This document shows positions 18,209-27,900 of a DNA stretch of 64,000 nucleotides, piece after piece. The notes below the pieces were generated by a model that did not search any database, was not told the origin of the DNA, and saw only the letters and a program-made list of their open reading frames with translations. How positions within the stretch are numbered: the stretch's first letter is position 1; each line of letters begins with the position of its first letter. A program made the translations under genes and the position numbers. The stretch lies in the NCBI RefSeq assembly GCF_014205175.1, contig NZ_JACHNA010000001.1:1674001-1738000 (forward strand). The letters run 5' to 3'. The stretch is from Micrococcus cohnii. Lineage in GTDB: Bacteria > Actinomycetota > Actinomycetes > Actinomycetales > Micrococcaceae.

Positions 18209-18228
18209 GCCGCCCCGCTCCCGCGCTT

Positions 18229-18286
18229 TCGTGCGCAAAACGGGAGCCTCCCGCAACGCCGTCGTGCGCAAAACGGGAGGCTCCCG
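18229..18286. repeat. Duplicated hairpin element after paaH
   Basis: An 18-bp sequence TCGTGCGCAAAACGGGAG occurs at 18229-18246 and again at 18262-18279. Each copy runs into a mini-palindrome (CGGGAG-C-CTCCCG and CGGGAG-G-CTCCCG). The two palindromes are reverse complements of each other, so either two small hairpins or one 13-bp stem can form. It probably terminates the paaJFH transcript. The rest of the gap up to 18442 holds no gene that I can see. Confidence 0.65.
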
Positions 18287-18442
18287 TCGTATGCGGGCGA
18301 GGTCAGGCCGCGTGGCCGACGATGCGGGCATCGCCGAGCCCTCGCCCGGGCTGGCGGGCCGGCGGGGAGCCCGACTACGGTGGCGTGAAGCGAACCACAC
18401 TGGTGAGCTACCGCATCGTCCTCGTCCTGAAAGGGTCCTCCC

Positions 18443-19264
18443 ATGCCCGCCTCCCGACGGCTCCTCGCCTCTGTCGCCGCCCTGACGACCGCCTGCGCTC
18501 TGGCCGGCTGCGCCGCCGAGAACACCGACGAGCAGCCGAACGCCGCCGACAGTCCCGCGTCGTCCGAGCAGAGCCCGGGGTCGTCCGACCAGAGCTCCGA
18601 GGGTACGGAGAGCCCCGAAGGCGCCGAGAGCTCCGAGAGCGCGGAGGACGCAGAAGAGAGCCCCTCCGCGTCCGACGGATCCTCGTCGGAGAGCGCGTCC
18701 TCGGACAGCTCCTCGTCGGACTCCGATGCCGGCTCAGCCTCGGGCCTGCCGGGCGAGGGCCTCCAGCTCACCCACCCCGGACCCTCGGCCGAGGGCTACG
18801 AGTACGCGGGCAACGACCCGCAGTTCGGCCTCCACCAGTTCGAGAGCACGGAGAACTCCTGCTCCATCGCCGTCGAGCTGTACCAGGACCCCGGCGCCGC
18901 CGACGCCGAGGACGATAAGGCCGCCACGACGGCGTTCCGCGACGAGATCCTCACCTCGCATGAGAAGAATGCCGAGAAGAACGACGCCGAGATCGAGCTG
19001 AAGGAGTCGGAGGCGACCTTCACCGGCGAGGCGCTCGCCCCGCAGGAGTTCGACGCGCTGCGCTATGACGCCACCGTGGACTTCGCCGACGGTTCGACCG
19101 CACGCAGCGCCGCGCTGATGCGCGTGTTCCAGGAGCCCTCCCCGACGCGCTGGAGCTACATCTACACGTGCAAGAAGGCCGAGGACTTCGACGAGGAGGA
19201 GTTCTCCAAGGCCCAGCGTCAGTTCTCGGTCGTCGGCCTGCAGGAGGACCAGGAGTCCTTCTGA
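18443..19264 (+). CDS. Secreted lipoprotein with acidic serine-rich linker
   Basis: A 273-residue protein of unrecognised family. The signal peptide ends in a lipobox, LAGC (Cys23), so it should be lipidated and anchored outside the membrane. Residues about 25-100 are a low-complexity linker of Ser, Glu, Asp and Ala that probably spans the cell wall. The globular part (about 105-273) has two cysteines (near NSCSIAV and YTCKKA) that could form a disulphide. No enzyme motif is seen. It is not preceded by a PaaR site and is probably unrelated to the paa genes. The ribosome-binding site (GAAAGGG) is weak. Confidence 0.8.
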   Translation: MPASRRLLASVAALTTACALAGCAAENTDEQPNAADSPASSEQSPGSSDQSSEGTESPEGAESSESAEDAEESPSASDGSSSESASSDSSSSDSDAGSASGLPGEGLQLTHPGPSAEGYEYAGNDPQFGLHQFESTENSCSIAVELYQDPGAADAEDDKAATTAFRDEILTSHEKNAEKNDAEIELKESEATFTGEALAPQEFDALRYDATVDFADGSTARSAALMRVFQEPSPTRWSYIYTCKKAEDFDEEEFSKAQRQFSVVGLQEDQESF

Positions 19265-19334
19265 CGGGCCCCGCGCGAGCGCCCGAGGTGTCCGCGCGAT
19301 GCCCGCCCCGAGCCCTCTGCGGTGTCGACAGCGC

Positions 19335-19772
19335 TCAGAGCTCGGCTTGCGCCTCGTCCCATGTGCGGGACTGCGGCGGGCGGGCGACGCCGTCGAGCAG
19401 CGCCTCCGCCGGGTCCGTGCCCAGCTCCACGATCCGGTTGTCCGCGTCGACGTGCACGACCGTCGGCTGGAAGGAGCGGGCCTCGTCGTCGTCCATCTGC
19501 GCATAGGCCATGAGGATGACGACGTCGTTCGGGTGCACCAGGTGTGCGGCCGCGCCGTTGATCCCGATGACCCCCGAACCGCGTTCGCCCGCGATCGTGT
19601 AGGTCTCGAGGCGGGCTCCGTTGGTGACGTCGACGATGGAGACGAGCTCGCCGGGCAGGATGCCGGCGGCGTCGAGCAGGTCCTGGTCCACGGTCACGGA
19701 CCCCACGTAGTGCAGGTCCGCCTGCGTGACGGTCGCCCGGTGGATCTTGGCGTGGAACATGGTGCGCAGCAT
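19335..19772 (-). CDS. panD: Aspartate 1-decarboxylase proenzyme
   Basis: A 145-residue PanD, which makes beta-alanine from aspartate for pantothenate and CoA synthesis. The self-cleavage site YVGS is at residues 22-25, so processing between Gly24 and Ser25 gives the pyruvoyl group. The N-terminal [16 protein letters not shown] and the later NGAAAHLV are characteristic. No panB or panC is adjacent. CoA supply matters for the surrounding acyl-CoA pathways, but the proximity may be accidental. Confidence 0.95.
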   Translation of the reverse strand: MLRTMFHAKIHRATVTQADLHYVGSVTVDQDLLDAAGILPGELVSIVDVTNGARLETYTIAGERGSGVIGINGAAAHLVHPNDVVILMAYAQMDDDEARSFQPTVVHVDADNRIVELGTDPAEALLDGVARPPQSRTWDEAQAEL

Positions 19773-19866
19773 GCGTCTGGAGTCTCTTCCGAGGTGGGGT
19801 GCAGGAGCGCCCGATCGGGCGGGCTCAGTCTACGCCGGTGGACCCGGGGCACGTCGGCGCCCGACC

Positions 19867-20180
19867 TCAGCGGCGCCGCACCCCGGCGGTCAGGTGCGGC
19901 GGACCGCCGGCCGCGGTCGCGCTCGCGGTCCTCCTGGTACTGCGCACGGTCCGTCCGGTGGTGCTCCCCGTCGTACTCGACGACAAGCCGCGCGCCGAGC
20001 CACGCCATGTCCACCCGCAACGGCTGGCCGGTCTCCAGCACGACGAGCGGATTCACCGCAGGTTCGGGCAGCCCCTGCGCCACCCGACGCGTGCGCACGA
20101 ACGACTCCATCGGCGAGTCGACGCCCTCGCGCAGGACGTCGCCGGTGTCCGTGGCCGCGTCGCGGGGTCGGGTCGAGCCC
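19867..20180 (-). pseudogene. Relic of a DUF559-type endonuclease-like gene
   Basis: On the minus strand, DSPMESFVRTRR, then GLPEPAVNPLVV and LVVEYDGEHHRTDRAQYQED form the C-terminal core of DUF559/very-short-patch-repair-like nuclease domain proteins common in actinobacteria. No start with a proper N-terminal domain is found upstream. After QEDRERD the frame appears shifted: the expected continuation to a stop is in the neighbouring frame, ending at 19867. It lies in the long gap between panD and paaZ. The function is lost or never complete; I see nothing else coding in this gap. Confidence 0.55.
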
Positions 20181-20357
20181 GCAACGCATCGGGGGCAGAG
20201 GAGCCGGACGACGAGACATGGCCCGAGCATGACGGGCCGGGCGACCGCACGGGGGCGCACCGGGCGAATCTGTGAACAACGCCGGGCACCCAGCCGGGCG
20301 CCCCACTGTGACGGCCCTCCCATCCGACCGTGCCCTGCGTTATGGTGGCAGGGATTA

Positions 20358-20375
20358 ACCGACCGATCGGTCAGG
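20358..20375. promoter_or_regulatory. Putative PaaR operator upstream of paaZ
   Basis: The palindrome ACCGACCG-AT-CGGTCAGG lies 82 bp before the paaZ start. The left arm is the full consensus half-site and the right arm differs at two positions. Confidence 0.74.
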
Positions 20376-20456
20376 CCTGCCGCACGCCCCGACCCGGGAC
20401 AACCCCGACCCGGCACAGCCCCGACCACGTCTCCGCACCCGACCCAGGAGTCCCGC

Positions 20457-22574
20457 ATGAGCATCACTGCCCCCGACACCCCCGCGCTGCTGCCCAGCTA
20501 CATCCTCGGAGACTGGTGGACGCCCCAGAACCCGTCGAAGGTCTCGCCCGTGGCCGATGCCAACACCGGCGCCCACCTGACCGACGTCTCCACCGAGGGC
20601 ATCGACACTGCCGCGGTCATCAACTACGCCCGCACCGTGGGCCAGAAGTCCCTCGGCGAGCTCACCCTCCACGAGCGCGCCCTACGCCTCAAGCAGCTCG
20701 CCCAGTACCTGAACTCCCACAAGCAGGAGCTCTACGACCTCTCCTTCGCCACCGGCTCCACCCAGAAGGACCACGCGTTCGACGTCGACGGCGGCATCGG
20801 CACCACTTTCACGTTCTCCTCGAAGGGCCGCCGCGAGCTGCCCAACGCCAACGTGATCCCCGACGGCGCCGTCGAGCAGCTCTCGAAGGACGGCTCGTTC
20901 ATCGGCGAGCACGTCTACCAGCGCATGCCCGGTGTCGCCGTGCAGATCAACGCGTTCAACTTCCCGGTCTGGGGCATGCTCGAGAAGTTCGCTCCGGCGT
21001 TCGTGGCCGGCATGCCGACGGTCGTGAAGCCGGCGACGCCGACCGCCTACGTGACGCAGAAGTGCGTCGAGATGATGATCGCCTCCGGAGTGCTGCCGGA
21101 GGGCTCGATCCAGCTGATCGCCGGCTCGGCCCGCGACCTGCTCGACCACCTGGACTACCGGGACCACGTCGCGTTCACCGGCTCGGCCGGCACCGCGAAC
21201 ACCCTGCGTCAGCACCCGAACGTGCTCACCGGTGGCATCCGCTTCACCGCGGAGACCGATTCGCTCAACGCCGCGATCCTCGGCCCGGACGCCGCACCGG
21301 ACACCCCGGAGTTCGACGCGTTCGTGCGCACCGTCTTCCAGGAGATGACCGTCAAGGCCGGCCAGAAATGCACGGCCATCCGCCGCGTCATCGCCCCGGC
21401 CGAGCACGTGGAGGCCGTGGTCGAGGCCCTGACCGAACGTCTGAGCTCGCGCGTCGTGATCGGCGATCCGCGCGTCGAGGGCACGACGATGGGCGCCCTC
21501 GCCTCGAAGGAGCAGCAGTCCGAGGTCGCCAAGGCCGTACGCCGACTGGTCGAGGCCGGCGGTCACGTGCGCCTGGGCGGCGCCGACGCCCCGACCGGCG
21601 ACGCGGACGCCGAGGCCGGCGCGTTCTTCGCGCCGACCGTGCTGTCCTTCGAGGACGCCCGCACCCCCGAGGTCCATTCGGTCGAGGCGTTCGGCCCGGT
21701 CACCTCGGTGATCGGCTACTCGGACATCGACGACGCGGTCGCCCTGGCCGCGCTGGGCTCGGGCTCGCTCGTGGCGACCGTCGCGACGAACGACGGTGAG
21801 ACCGCCCGCGCGTTCGCCGCCGGCATCGGCGCCCACCACGGCCGCGTGCACGTCCTGAACCGCCAGACCGCGAAGACCACCACCGGCCACGGCGCTCCCG
21901 TGCCGCACCTGGTGCACGGCGGCCCGGGCCGTGCCGGCGGCGGCGAGGAGCTCGGCGGCGTGCGGGCCGTCAAGCACTACATGCAGCGCACCGCACTCCA
22001 GGGCTCCCCGGACCTGCTGACCGCGATCACCGGCCAGTGGCACCCGGGCGCCGCGGCGAACACCGTGACCCGCGAGGACGTCGAGGCCGGCGCCGCGACG
22101 CACCCGTTCTACAAGTCGCTGGCGGAGCTGAAGATCGGCGACCAGTTCGCCTCGGGCCTGCGCACCGTGACCCTCGAGGACATCACGGCGTTCGCCGAGG
22201 AGACCGGCGACAAGTTCTACGCGCACACCGATGAGCAGGCCGCGGCCGCCAACCCGTTCTTCCCTCGCCGCGTGGCCCACGGTTACCTGCTGGTCTCATG
22301 GGCGGCCGGCCTGTTCGTCGCCCCGGAGCCCGGCCCCGTGCTGGCCAACTACGGCCTGGACAACCTGCGGTTCATCACTCCGGTCACCTACGACGACTCG
22401 ATCCGCGTGACCCTCACCGCCAAGCGCATCACCCCGCGCGTCACCGATGACTACGGCGAGGTCGCGTGGGACTGCCAGCTGCACAATCAGAACGACGAAC
22501 TGTGCGCGCAGTACGACGTGCTGACCCTCGTGGCCAAGACCTGGCCGATGCCGGAGCAGCCCGCCGAGGACTGA
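20457..22574 (+). CDS. paaZ: Bifunctional oxepin-CoA hydrolase / 3-oxo-5,6-dehydrosuberyl-CoA semialdehyde dehydrogenase
   Basis: A 705-residue fusion. Residues 1 to about 535 are an aldehyde dehydrogenase with VQINAFNFPVWGM, FTGSAGT and the catalytic cysteine in AGQKCTAIRR. Residues about 555-705 are a MaoC-type hydratase with the catalytic Asp/His block around GDKFYAHTDEQAA and RVAHGYLLVSW. PaaZ opens the oxepin ring and oxidises the resulting aldehyde. Having both domains means no aldehyde intermediate need escape. It is a single-gene unit with its own operator; the start has CAGGAG upstream. Confidence 0.97.
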   Translation: MSITAPDTPALLPSYILGDWWTPQNPSKVSPVADANTGAHLTDVSTEGIDTAAVINYARTVGQKSLGELTLHERALRLKQLAQYLNSHKQELYDLSFATGSTQKDHAFDVDGGIGTTFTFSSKGRRELPNANVIPDGAVEQLSKDGSFIGEHVYQRMPGVAVQINAFNFPVWGMLEKFAPAFVAGMPTVVKPATPTAYVTQKCVEMMIASGVLPEGSIQLIAGSARDLLDHLDYRDHVAFTGSAGTANTLRQHPNVLTGGIRFTAETDSLNAAILGPDAAPDTPEFDAFVRTVFQEMTVKAGQKCTAIRRVIAPAEHVEAVVEALTERLSSRVVIGDPRVEGTTMGALASKEQQSEVAKAVRRLVEAGGHVRLGGADAPTGDADAEAGAFFAPTVLSFEDARTPEVHSVEAFGPVTSVIGYSDIDDAVALAALGSGSLVATVATNDGETARAFAAGIGAHHGRVHVLNRQTAKTTTGHGAPVPHLVHGGPGRAGGGEELGGVRAVKHYMQRTALQGSPDLLTAITGQWHPGAAANTVTREDVEAGAATHPFYKSLAELKIGDQFASGLRTVTLEDITAFAEETGDKFYAHTDEQAAAANPFFPRRVAHGYLLVSWAAGLFVAPEPGPVLANYGLDNLRFITPVTYDDSIRVTLTAKRITPRVTDDYGEVAWDCQLHNQNDELCAQYDVLTLVAKTWPMPEQPAED

Positions 22575-22586
22575 GCCGCGCAGCGC

Positions 22587-23192
22587 TCAGCCCCGCACGC
22601 CCGCGAGCACGACGCCCGTCACCGACCGCACCATCTCCTCGACGGTGTGCGGGCCGTCGGGGCGGAACCAGTCGACGACGGAGTTGATCATGCCCAGGGC
22701 CAGGCGGGCGAGGTTGCGGGGATCCACGTCGTCACGGACGGCCCCGTCGGCCTGACCGGCCTCGAGCAGGGCACCGAACCGGCGCGTGATAGTGCGGCGG
22801 CGCTCCATGGCACGCAGCTCGACCTCGGAGTTTCCGCGCAGGCGCAGCAGCAGGGTCACCTCGGGCATGTGGTCGGCCAGCGCCTGCAGCGTGGCGCGCA
22901 CGGCCGCCTCGACCCGCTCGACCGGGCCGTCGGAGAGCGCCTCGACCCGGTCGAACGCGGCCTCGAGGGCGTCGAGAGCGGCGTCGAGGGCCTCGCCCAG
23001 AATCGCCTCCTTGGACTCCACGTGGTGGTAGATCGCCGACTTCGAGATGCCCAGGTGCGTCGCGAGCATGCCCATCGACGTGGCCTCGTAGCCGTGCCGG
23101 TTGAACATGTCGACGCACTCGCGCACAAGCGTCGGACGGTCATAGCCGGGTCGCCCGCGTCGGGGCCCGGCGGATGTCTCGCTCCGGCTCAT
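22587..23192 (-). CDS. paaR: TetR family regulator, probable PaaR repressor
   Basis: A 201-residue TetR protein. The N-terminal helix-turn-helix contains ATSMGMLATHLGISKSAIYHHVESKEAIL. The C-terminal ligand domain ends near SVVDWFRPDG. The start at 23192 has AGGAGG upstream. It is located between paaZ and paaK, and five TetR-type palindromes precede paa transcription units in the window. By analogy with TetR-type PaaR proteins of other bacteria it is likely the phenylacetyl-CoA-responsive repressor. No copy of the operator is seen in front of the gene itself, so it may not be autoregulated by this motif. Confidence 0.85.
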   Translation of the reverse strand: MSRSETSAGPRRGRPGYDRPTLVRECVDMFNRHGYEATSMGMLATHLGISKSAIYHHVESKEAILGEALDAALDALEAAFDRVEALSDGPVERVEAAVRATLQALADHMPEVTLLLRLRGNSEVELRAMERRRTITRRFGALLEAGQADGAVRDDVDPRNLARLALGMINSVVDWFRPDGPHTVEEMVRSVTGVVLAGVRG

Positions 23193-23290
23193 GTGTCCTC
23201 CTGGTGGTGCGTCGGCGGCGACTCGACCTCGGCGGCCTCCCGCGGCCGCGCCGTCACGGACGACGGCCGTCCTCGAGTGTACGAGCACCC

Positions 23291-23318
23291 CCTCGGGTCG
23301 GACGGCACCGACCCGAGG
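23291..23318 (-). terminator. Perfect 11-bp hairpin after paaK
   Basis: Arms CCTCGGGTCGG (23291-23301) and its exact complement (23308-23318) flank the loop ACGGCA. It lies 34 bp beyond the paaK stop and before the paaR start, both on the minus strand, so it probably separates the two transcripts. The half-sites point the opposite way from the PaaR operators. Confidence 0.6.
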
Positions 23319-23351
23319 ACGGGCGCCGACCCGCACCGGGAGTGACCGAGG

Positions 23352-24704
23352 TCAGCCCTTCGGACGCTCGTCGTAGATGCGCTTGAGCTTGCCCGAGGAG
23401 CGTGCCAGCGAGTCCGGCTCGACGACGTCGACCGTGCAGGACGAGCCGATCGTCGTCTTGATCTGGCCGCGCAGGGCCTGACCGTCGGCCTGCGCCTGCT
23501 CCATCGTCGCCTCGGGGCGGCGCTCGATGGTCACGGTCATCTCGTCCATGCGGTCCGGCCGGGTGATGGTGAGGGTGAAGTGCGGCGACAAGCCCGGCAG
23601 CTGCAGGGCCAGCTCCTCGATCTGCGAGGGGAACAGGTTCACCCCGCGCAGGATGATCATGTCGTCCGAACGGCCGGTGATGCGGCCCATGCGGCGGTGG
23701 CCGGGGTGCGTCGAGCCGGGCAGCAGCCGGGTGAGGTCGTGGGTGCGGTACCGGATGATCGGCAGCGCCTCCTTGGTCAGGGAGGTGAACACGAGCTCGC
23801 CGGGCCGGCCGGTCTCGAGGACCTCATCCGTGAACGGGTCGATGATCTCGGGGCGGAAGTGGTCCTCCCAGACGTGCGAGCCGTCCTTGGTCTCGACGGA
23901 CTCGCCGGCGACGCCGGGGCCCATGACCTCGGACAGGCCGTAGATGTCGAGGGCATCGACGCCGAAGGTCTGCTCGATCTCGCGGCGCATCTCCTCGGTC
24001 CACGGCTCGGCGCCGAGCACGGCGGTCTTCAGCGACGTGTCCTTCGGGCCGATGCCCGCCTTGCGGAAGCCGTCGGCGATCGTGAGCAGGTAGGTCGGCG
24101 TCGAGAGGATCGCGCTGGGTTCGAAGTCCCGGATCAGCTGGACCTGCTTCTCGGTCTGGCCGCCGGACATCGGGATGACGGCCGCGCCCACGCGCTCGGC
24201 ACCGTAGTGGGCGCCCAGCCCGCCGGTGAACAGGCCGTAGCCGTAGGCGTTGTGCACGCGGTCGCCCGGGCGGATGCCGGAGGCGCGGAAGCACCGGGCC
24301 ACGAGCCTGGCCCAGGTGTCCAGGTCGGTGTCGGTGTAGCCGACGACGGTGGGCTGGCCCGTCGTGCCGGAGGAGGCGTGGATGCGGCGCAGCTCGGGGC
24401 CGGTCGCGGCGAACGCCTTGAACGGGTAGTTCTTCCGCAGGAACTCCTTGTCCGTGTACGGGAACTTCGCGAGGTCGGCGAGCTCGGTGAAGTCCGAGGG
24501 GTGCACGCCGTGCGCGTCGAAGTGCTCCGTGTACGCGGGGACGTTCTCGTAGGCGTGGTGGAGGGTCCAGCGCAACCGTTCGAACTGCAGCGACTCGATC
24601 TGGTCGCGGCTCATCGTCTCCTCGGGATCCCGGCGACCGCGGTCGACGGGGTCGGCCGGCAGCGGGGTCGGCGAGTACGGGTTGGGGACGGAGGCCTGGA
24701 TCAT
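23352..24704 (-). CDS. paaK: Phenylacetate-CoA ligase
   Basis: A 450-residue AMP-forming ligase that activates phenylacetate to phenylacetyl-CoA, the entry reaction and inducer source of the pathway. The phosphate-binding loop is ASSGTTGQPTV. Further motifs are DIYGLSEVMGPG, GELVFTSLTKEALPIIRYRT and a C-terminal GKLKRIYDERP. The start at 24704 has GAAGGAAG upstream. It is read on the strand opposite to the other catabolic paa genes and has its own TetR-type operator at 24791-24812. Confidence 0.97.
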   Translation of the reverse strand: MIQASVPNPYSPTPLPADPVDRGRRDPEETMSRDQIESLQFERLRWTLHHAYENVPAYTEHFDAHGVHPSDFTELADLAKFPYTDKEFLRKNYPFKAFAATGPELRRIHASSGTTGQPTVVGYTDTDLDTWARLVARCFRASGIRPGDRVHNAYGYGLFTGGLGAHYGAERVGAAVIPMSGGQTEKQVQLIRDFEPSAILSTPTYLLTIADGFRKAGIGPKDTSLKTAVLGAEPWTEEMRREIEQTFGVDALDIYGLSEVMGPGVAGESVETKDGSHVWEDHFRPEIIDPFTDEVLETGRPGELVFTSLTKEALPIIRYRTHDLTRLLPGSTHPGHRRMGRITGRSDDMIILRGVNLFPSQIEELALQLPGLSPHFTLTITRPDRMDEMTVTIERRPEATMEQAQADGQALRGQIKTTIGSSCTVDVVEPDSLARSSGKLKRIYDERPKG

Positions 24705-24790
24705 GGCGACTGCTTCCTTCGGCTGGTCTGCGGGCGGAGAGATCGACGCGACGGGTGCGCGGACGCACCCGTGGAGCGAGCGTCGACGAT

Positions 24791-24812
24791 TTACCGAACG
24801 AAAGGTAGGTAA
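24791..24812. promoter_or_regulatory. Putative PaaR operator upstream of paaK
   Basis: The sequence TTACCGAACG-AA-AGGTAGGTAA is an imperfect palindrome with perfect outer pentamers (TTACC/GGTAA) and an ACCGAACG left arm matching the consensus. It is the most divergent of the five sites. It lies 87 bp before the paaK start on the minus strand. Confidence 0.65.
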
Positions 24813-24974
24813 TCGAGACCCAAGGTACTCCTCGTGACGCACGCCACGTCAAGTTGTCGTGTGGATGACACAGACGTCGGGGTGCGACGACCGGCTCCCC
24901 AGCGCCCCGCGGTCGTCTCCGAGCCGGGCCGGCCCCGCGCTTAACGGCTCCGGCGCGCGCCCTAGGGTGGCCTC

Positions 24975-27900
24975 ATGGTGACCTTCACCCCGGACCTCTC
25001 CTCGTTCCTGCTGAGCCCCTCCGACCTGACCGCCGTCGCGACGTGCGAGTACGGCTGGCTGCACGACGCCGTGGACCCGCGGCTCGGACGGGCTCCCCGC
25101 CCCGACCAGGAGGGCGGCTTCCTCGAGCGCGTCTCCGCCCTCGGCGACGCCCACGAAGCGCGGACGCTGGAACGGTTGAAGGCCGAGCGCGGCCCGGACG
25201 GGGTCGTCGAACTGCCCCGGGCCGCCGCGCACACCCCGGAGGGAATCGCCGATGCCGTCGCGGCCTCCCGGCAGGCCCTCACCTCGGGTGCCCCCGTCGT
25301 GTTCCAGGCGATGCTGCACGACGGCGTGTTCGGCGGCTACGCCGACTTCCTCGTGCGCGAGGCAGACGGCGCCTACGAGGTGGTGGACACCAAGCTCGCC
25401 CGCCACGCCCGCGTGACCGCGCTGCTACAGATCGCGGCCTACGCGGATCTACTCGACGGCATGGGGGTGCCACGGGCCCGGCACGGCAGCCTGTGGCTCG
25501 GCGACGGCACCGCCCACCGCGTGGACCTCGAGGAGATCATCCCCGTGTACCGACGCCAGCGCGCCCGACTCGAAGGGCGGCTGCGCGCCCATATGGACGC
25601 GGGGCGCCCCGTGGCTTGGGACGACGACGTGGCGGTGTGCGGGCAGTGCGCGGCGTGCGAGGAGGCCGTCGCCGAGCACCGCGACGTGCTGCTCACGGCC
25701 GGCGCCACGCGCGTGCAACGGACCCGGCTGCGGAAGGAGGGCGTCCGCACCCTCGAGGACCTCGCCGCAACCGAGCACGCGCCCGCTGGGCTGAGCGAGC
25801 GGACCTGGCGGGGACTGCGGGAGCAGGCCCGCCTGCAGCTGCAGGAGCCGGAGCCGGACGGCGCCCCGCCGCGGCAGGTGATCGACCCCGCGGCCCTGCG
25901 CGGCCTGCCGGCCCCGGACGCCGGCGACCTGTTCTTCGACTTCGAGGGCGACCCGCTGTGGGTGAGCCCCGCCGGGGACATGGAGGGCCTCGAGTACCTG
26001 TGGGGCTGGGTCGAGACCCCCGACGGAGACACGGCGCGCACCGCGTTCGCTGACTTCCGGTTCACGGGCCTGTGGGCGGACACCCGGGCAGAGGAGCGGG
26101 CGGCGCTGCAGGAGTTCGTGCGGATGGTCGAGGCCCGCCGCGCGGCGCACCCGCACATGCGGATCTACCACTACGCCGCCTATGAGGTCACCGCGCTCAA
26201 GCGCCTGACGGTGCGCCACGGCGTCGGCGAGGCCGAGCTGGACGACTGGCTGCGCGCGGGCCTGTTCGTGGACCTGTACGCGACCGTCAGGGCGGGGCTG
26301 CGCGCGGGCGTGCCGAGCTACTCGATCAAGAAGCTTGAGCCCCTCTACATGGGCGCGGACCACCGCGACGCCGACGGCGTCACGACCGCGGCGGACTCCG
26401 TCACCGAGTACCACGCCTACGCCGAGGCCGCCGAGGCCGCGGACGACGGCGACCCAGAGGCCGCCCGGGAAGCGCAGCGGCTGCGCGCGGCGATCGAGGA
26501 CTACAACCGGTACGACTGCGTCTCCACGGCCCGGCTGCGGGACTGGCTGCTCGGACTCGTCGGGCGTCAGACGGCCCCGGCCGCGGACGCCCCGCCCGAG
26601 CCCGTGGTCGACGAGGTCGAGACGGAAGACCCGAGGTCGGAGTCGGTCGTCGCCGACGAGGCCCTCGAGCAGGACCTGCTCGCACTCGTGCCCGAGGACG
26701 CCGACGCCCCGCTGGACGACGAGCAGCGTGGCGTGGCGCTGCTCGCCGCGGGCCTGGGCTTCTTCCGCCGCGAGGCCAAGCCGCAGTGGTGGGCGTTCTT
26801 CGACCGCGCCGTCTCCCCGCCGGACGAGTGGCAGAACCCGCGCGCGAACGTGCTCGCGGACCGCGTCGACGTCCTCGAGGACTGGCACCGCCCCTCCTCG
26901 CGCGCCCGCACTCTGCAGCGGGTCGTGCAGGTCACCGGTCACCTCGAGGCCGGCACCGAGCTGACCGAGGGAGCCGAGTCCCGGACCGTGTACGACGACG
27001 TCCCCTCCTCGCGCCGCGATGAGCTCACGGCCCACGCGGTGCGGTGGATCGGCCCACGGACCGCGGTCGAACAGGTCGACCACCGCCCCGACGGCCGCTC
27101 GACCCTCACGCTGCGCGAGAAGGTCCCCCTCGACGTGGACCCGCACGCCCAGCTGCCCTCGGCCGCCTTCGCGCACACCGTGATTCCGTCGGAAACCCTG
27201 CAGGAGCGGCTCCGCGACCACGCCCGTCTGACCCGTTCCCTCGGCGTGCTGCCCCGGGCGGACCGGTCCGAGACCGCCGACGCCGAGCAGGCCCCCGAGG
27301 CCCCGCCAACGGCCGTGTTCGACATCCTGGCCCGGCGTGTGCCGGCCACAACCGGTCGGCCGCTGGCGGCCGTGACCGCGGACGCCCGCGCCGGCGTGCT
27401 CGACGGCGTCGACGCGCTCGTCGAGGCCCTGGAGTCCGCGCGCGGCTCCTATGTCGCCGTCCAGGGCCCGCCGGGCACCGGCAAGACCCACGTCGGCAGC
27501 CACGCGGTGAAGGCGCTCGTCGAGCGCGGCTGGCGGGTCGGGATTACCGGGCAGTCACACGCCGTGGTCGAGAACTTCCTGGCCAAGCTCGTGCGCATCG
27601 GCATCCCCGCCGAGCAGGTCGGCAAGGAGAAGGGCCGCAGGGACGACGACCGCGAGCGCCCGTGGACCGCGCTGCCGAACCGCGCCACGGCCTTCGCCCA
27701 CCTGGCCGAACCCGGGCACGTGCTCGGCGGCACCGCGTGGACGTTCGCGCATGCCGACGCCCCGGAGGTCGACCTGCTGGTGATCGACGAGGCCGGGCAG
27801 TTCTCCCTGGCCATGACCCTGGCCGCGGCCGCCCGCGCCCGCACGGTCCTGCTGCTGGGCGACCCGCAGCAGCTGCCGCAGGTCACCCAGGGCACCCATC

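Noticed and set aside
19299-20456. Extension of paaZ far upstream
   Set aside because: The frame is open only by chance in GC-rich DNA; the PaaZ N terminus, the CAGGAG site and the operator all place the start at 20457.
23291-23318. Sixth PaaR operator for autoregulation of paaR
   Set aside because: The half-sites GGTCGG and CCGACC are in the reverse order compared with the operators and the arms extend to 11 bp around a 6-base loop, so a hairpin terminator after paaK fits better.
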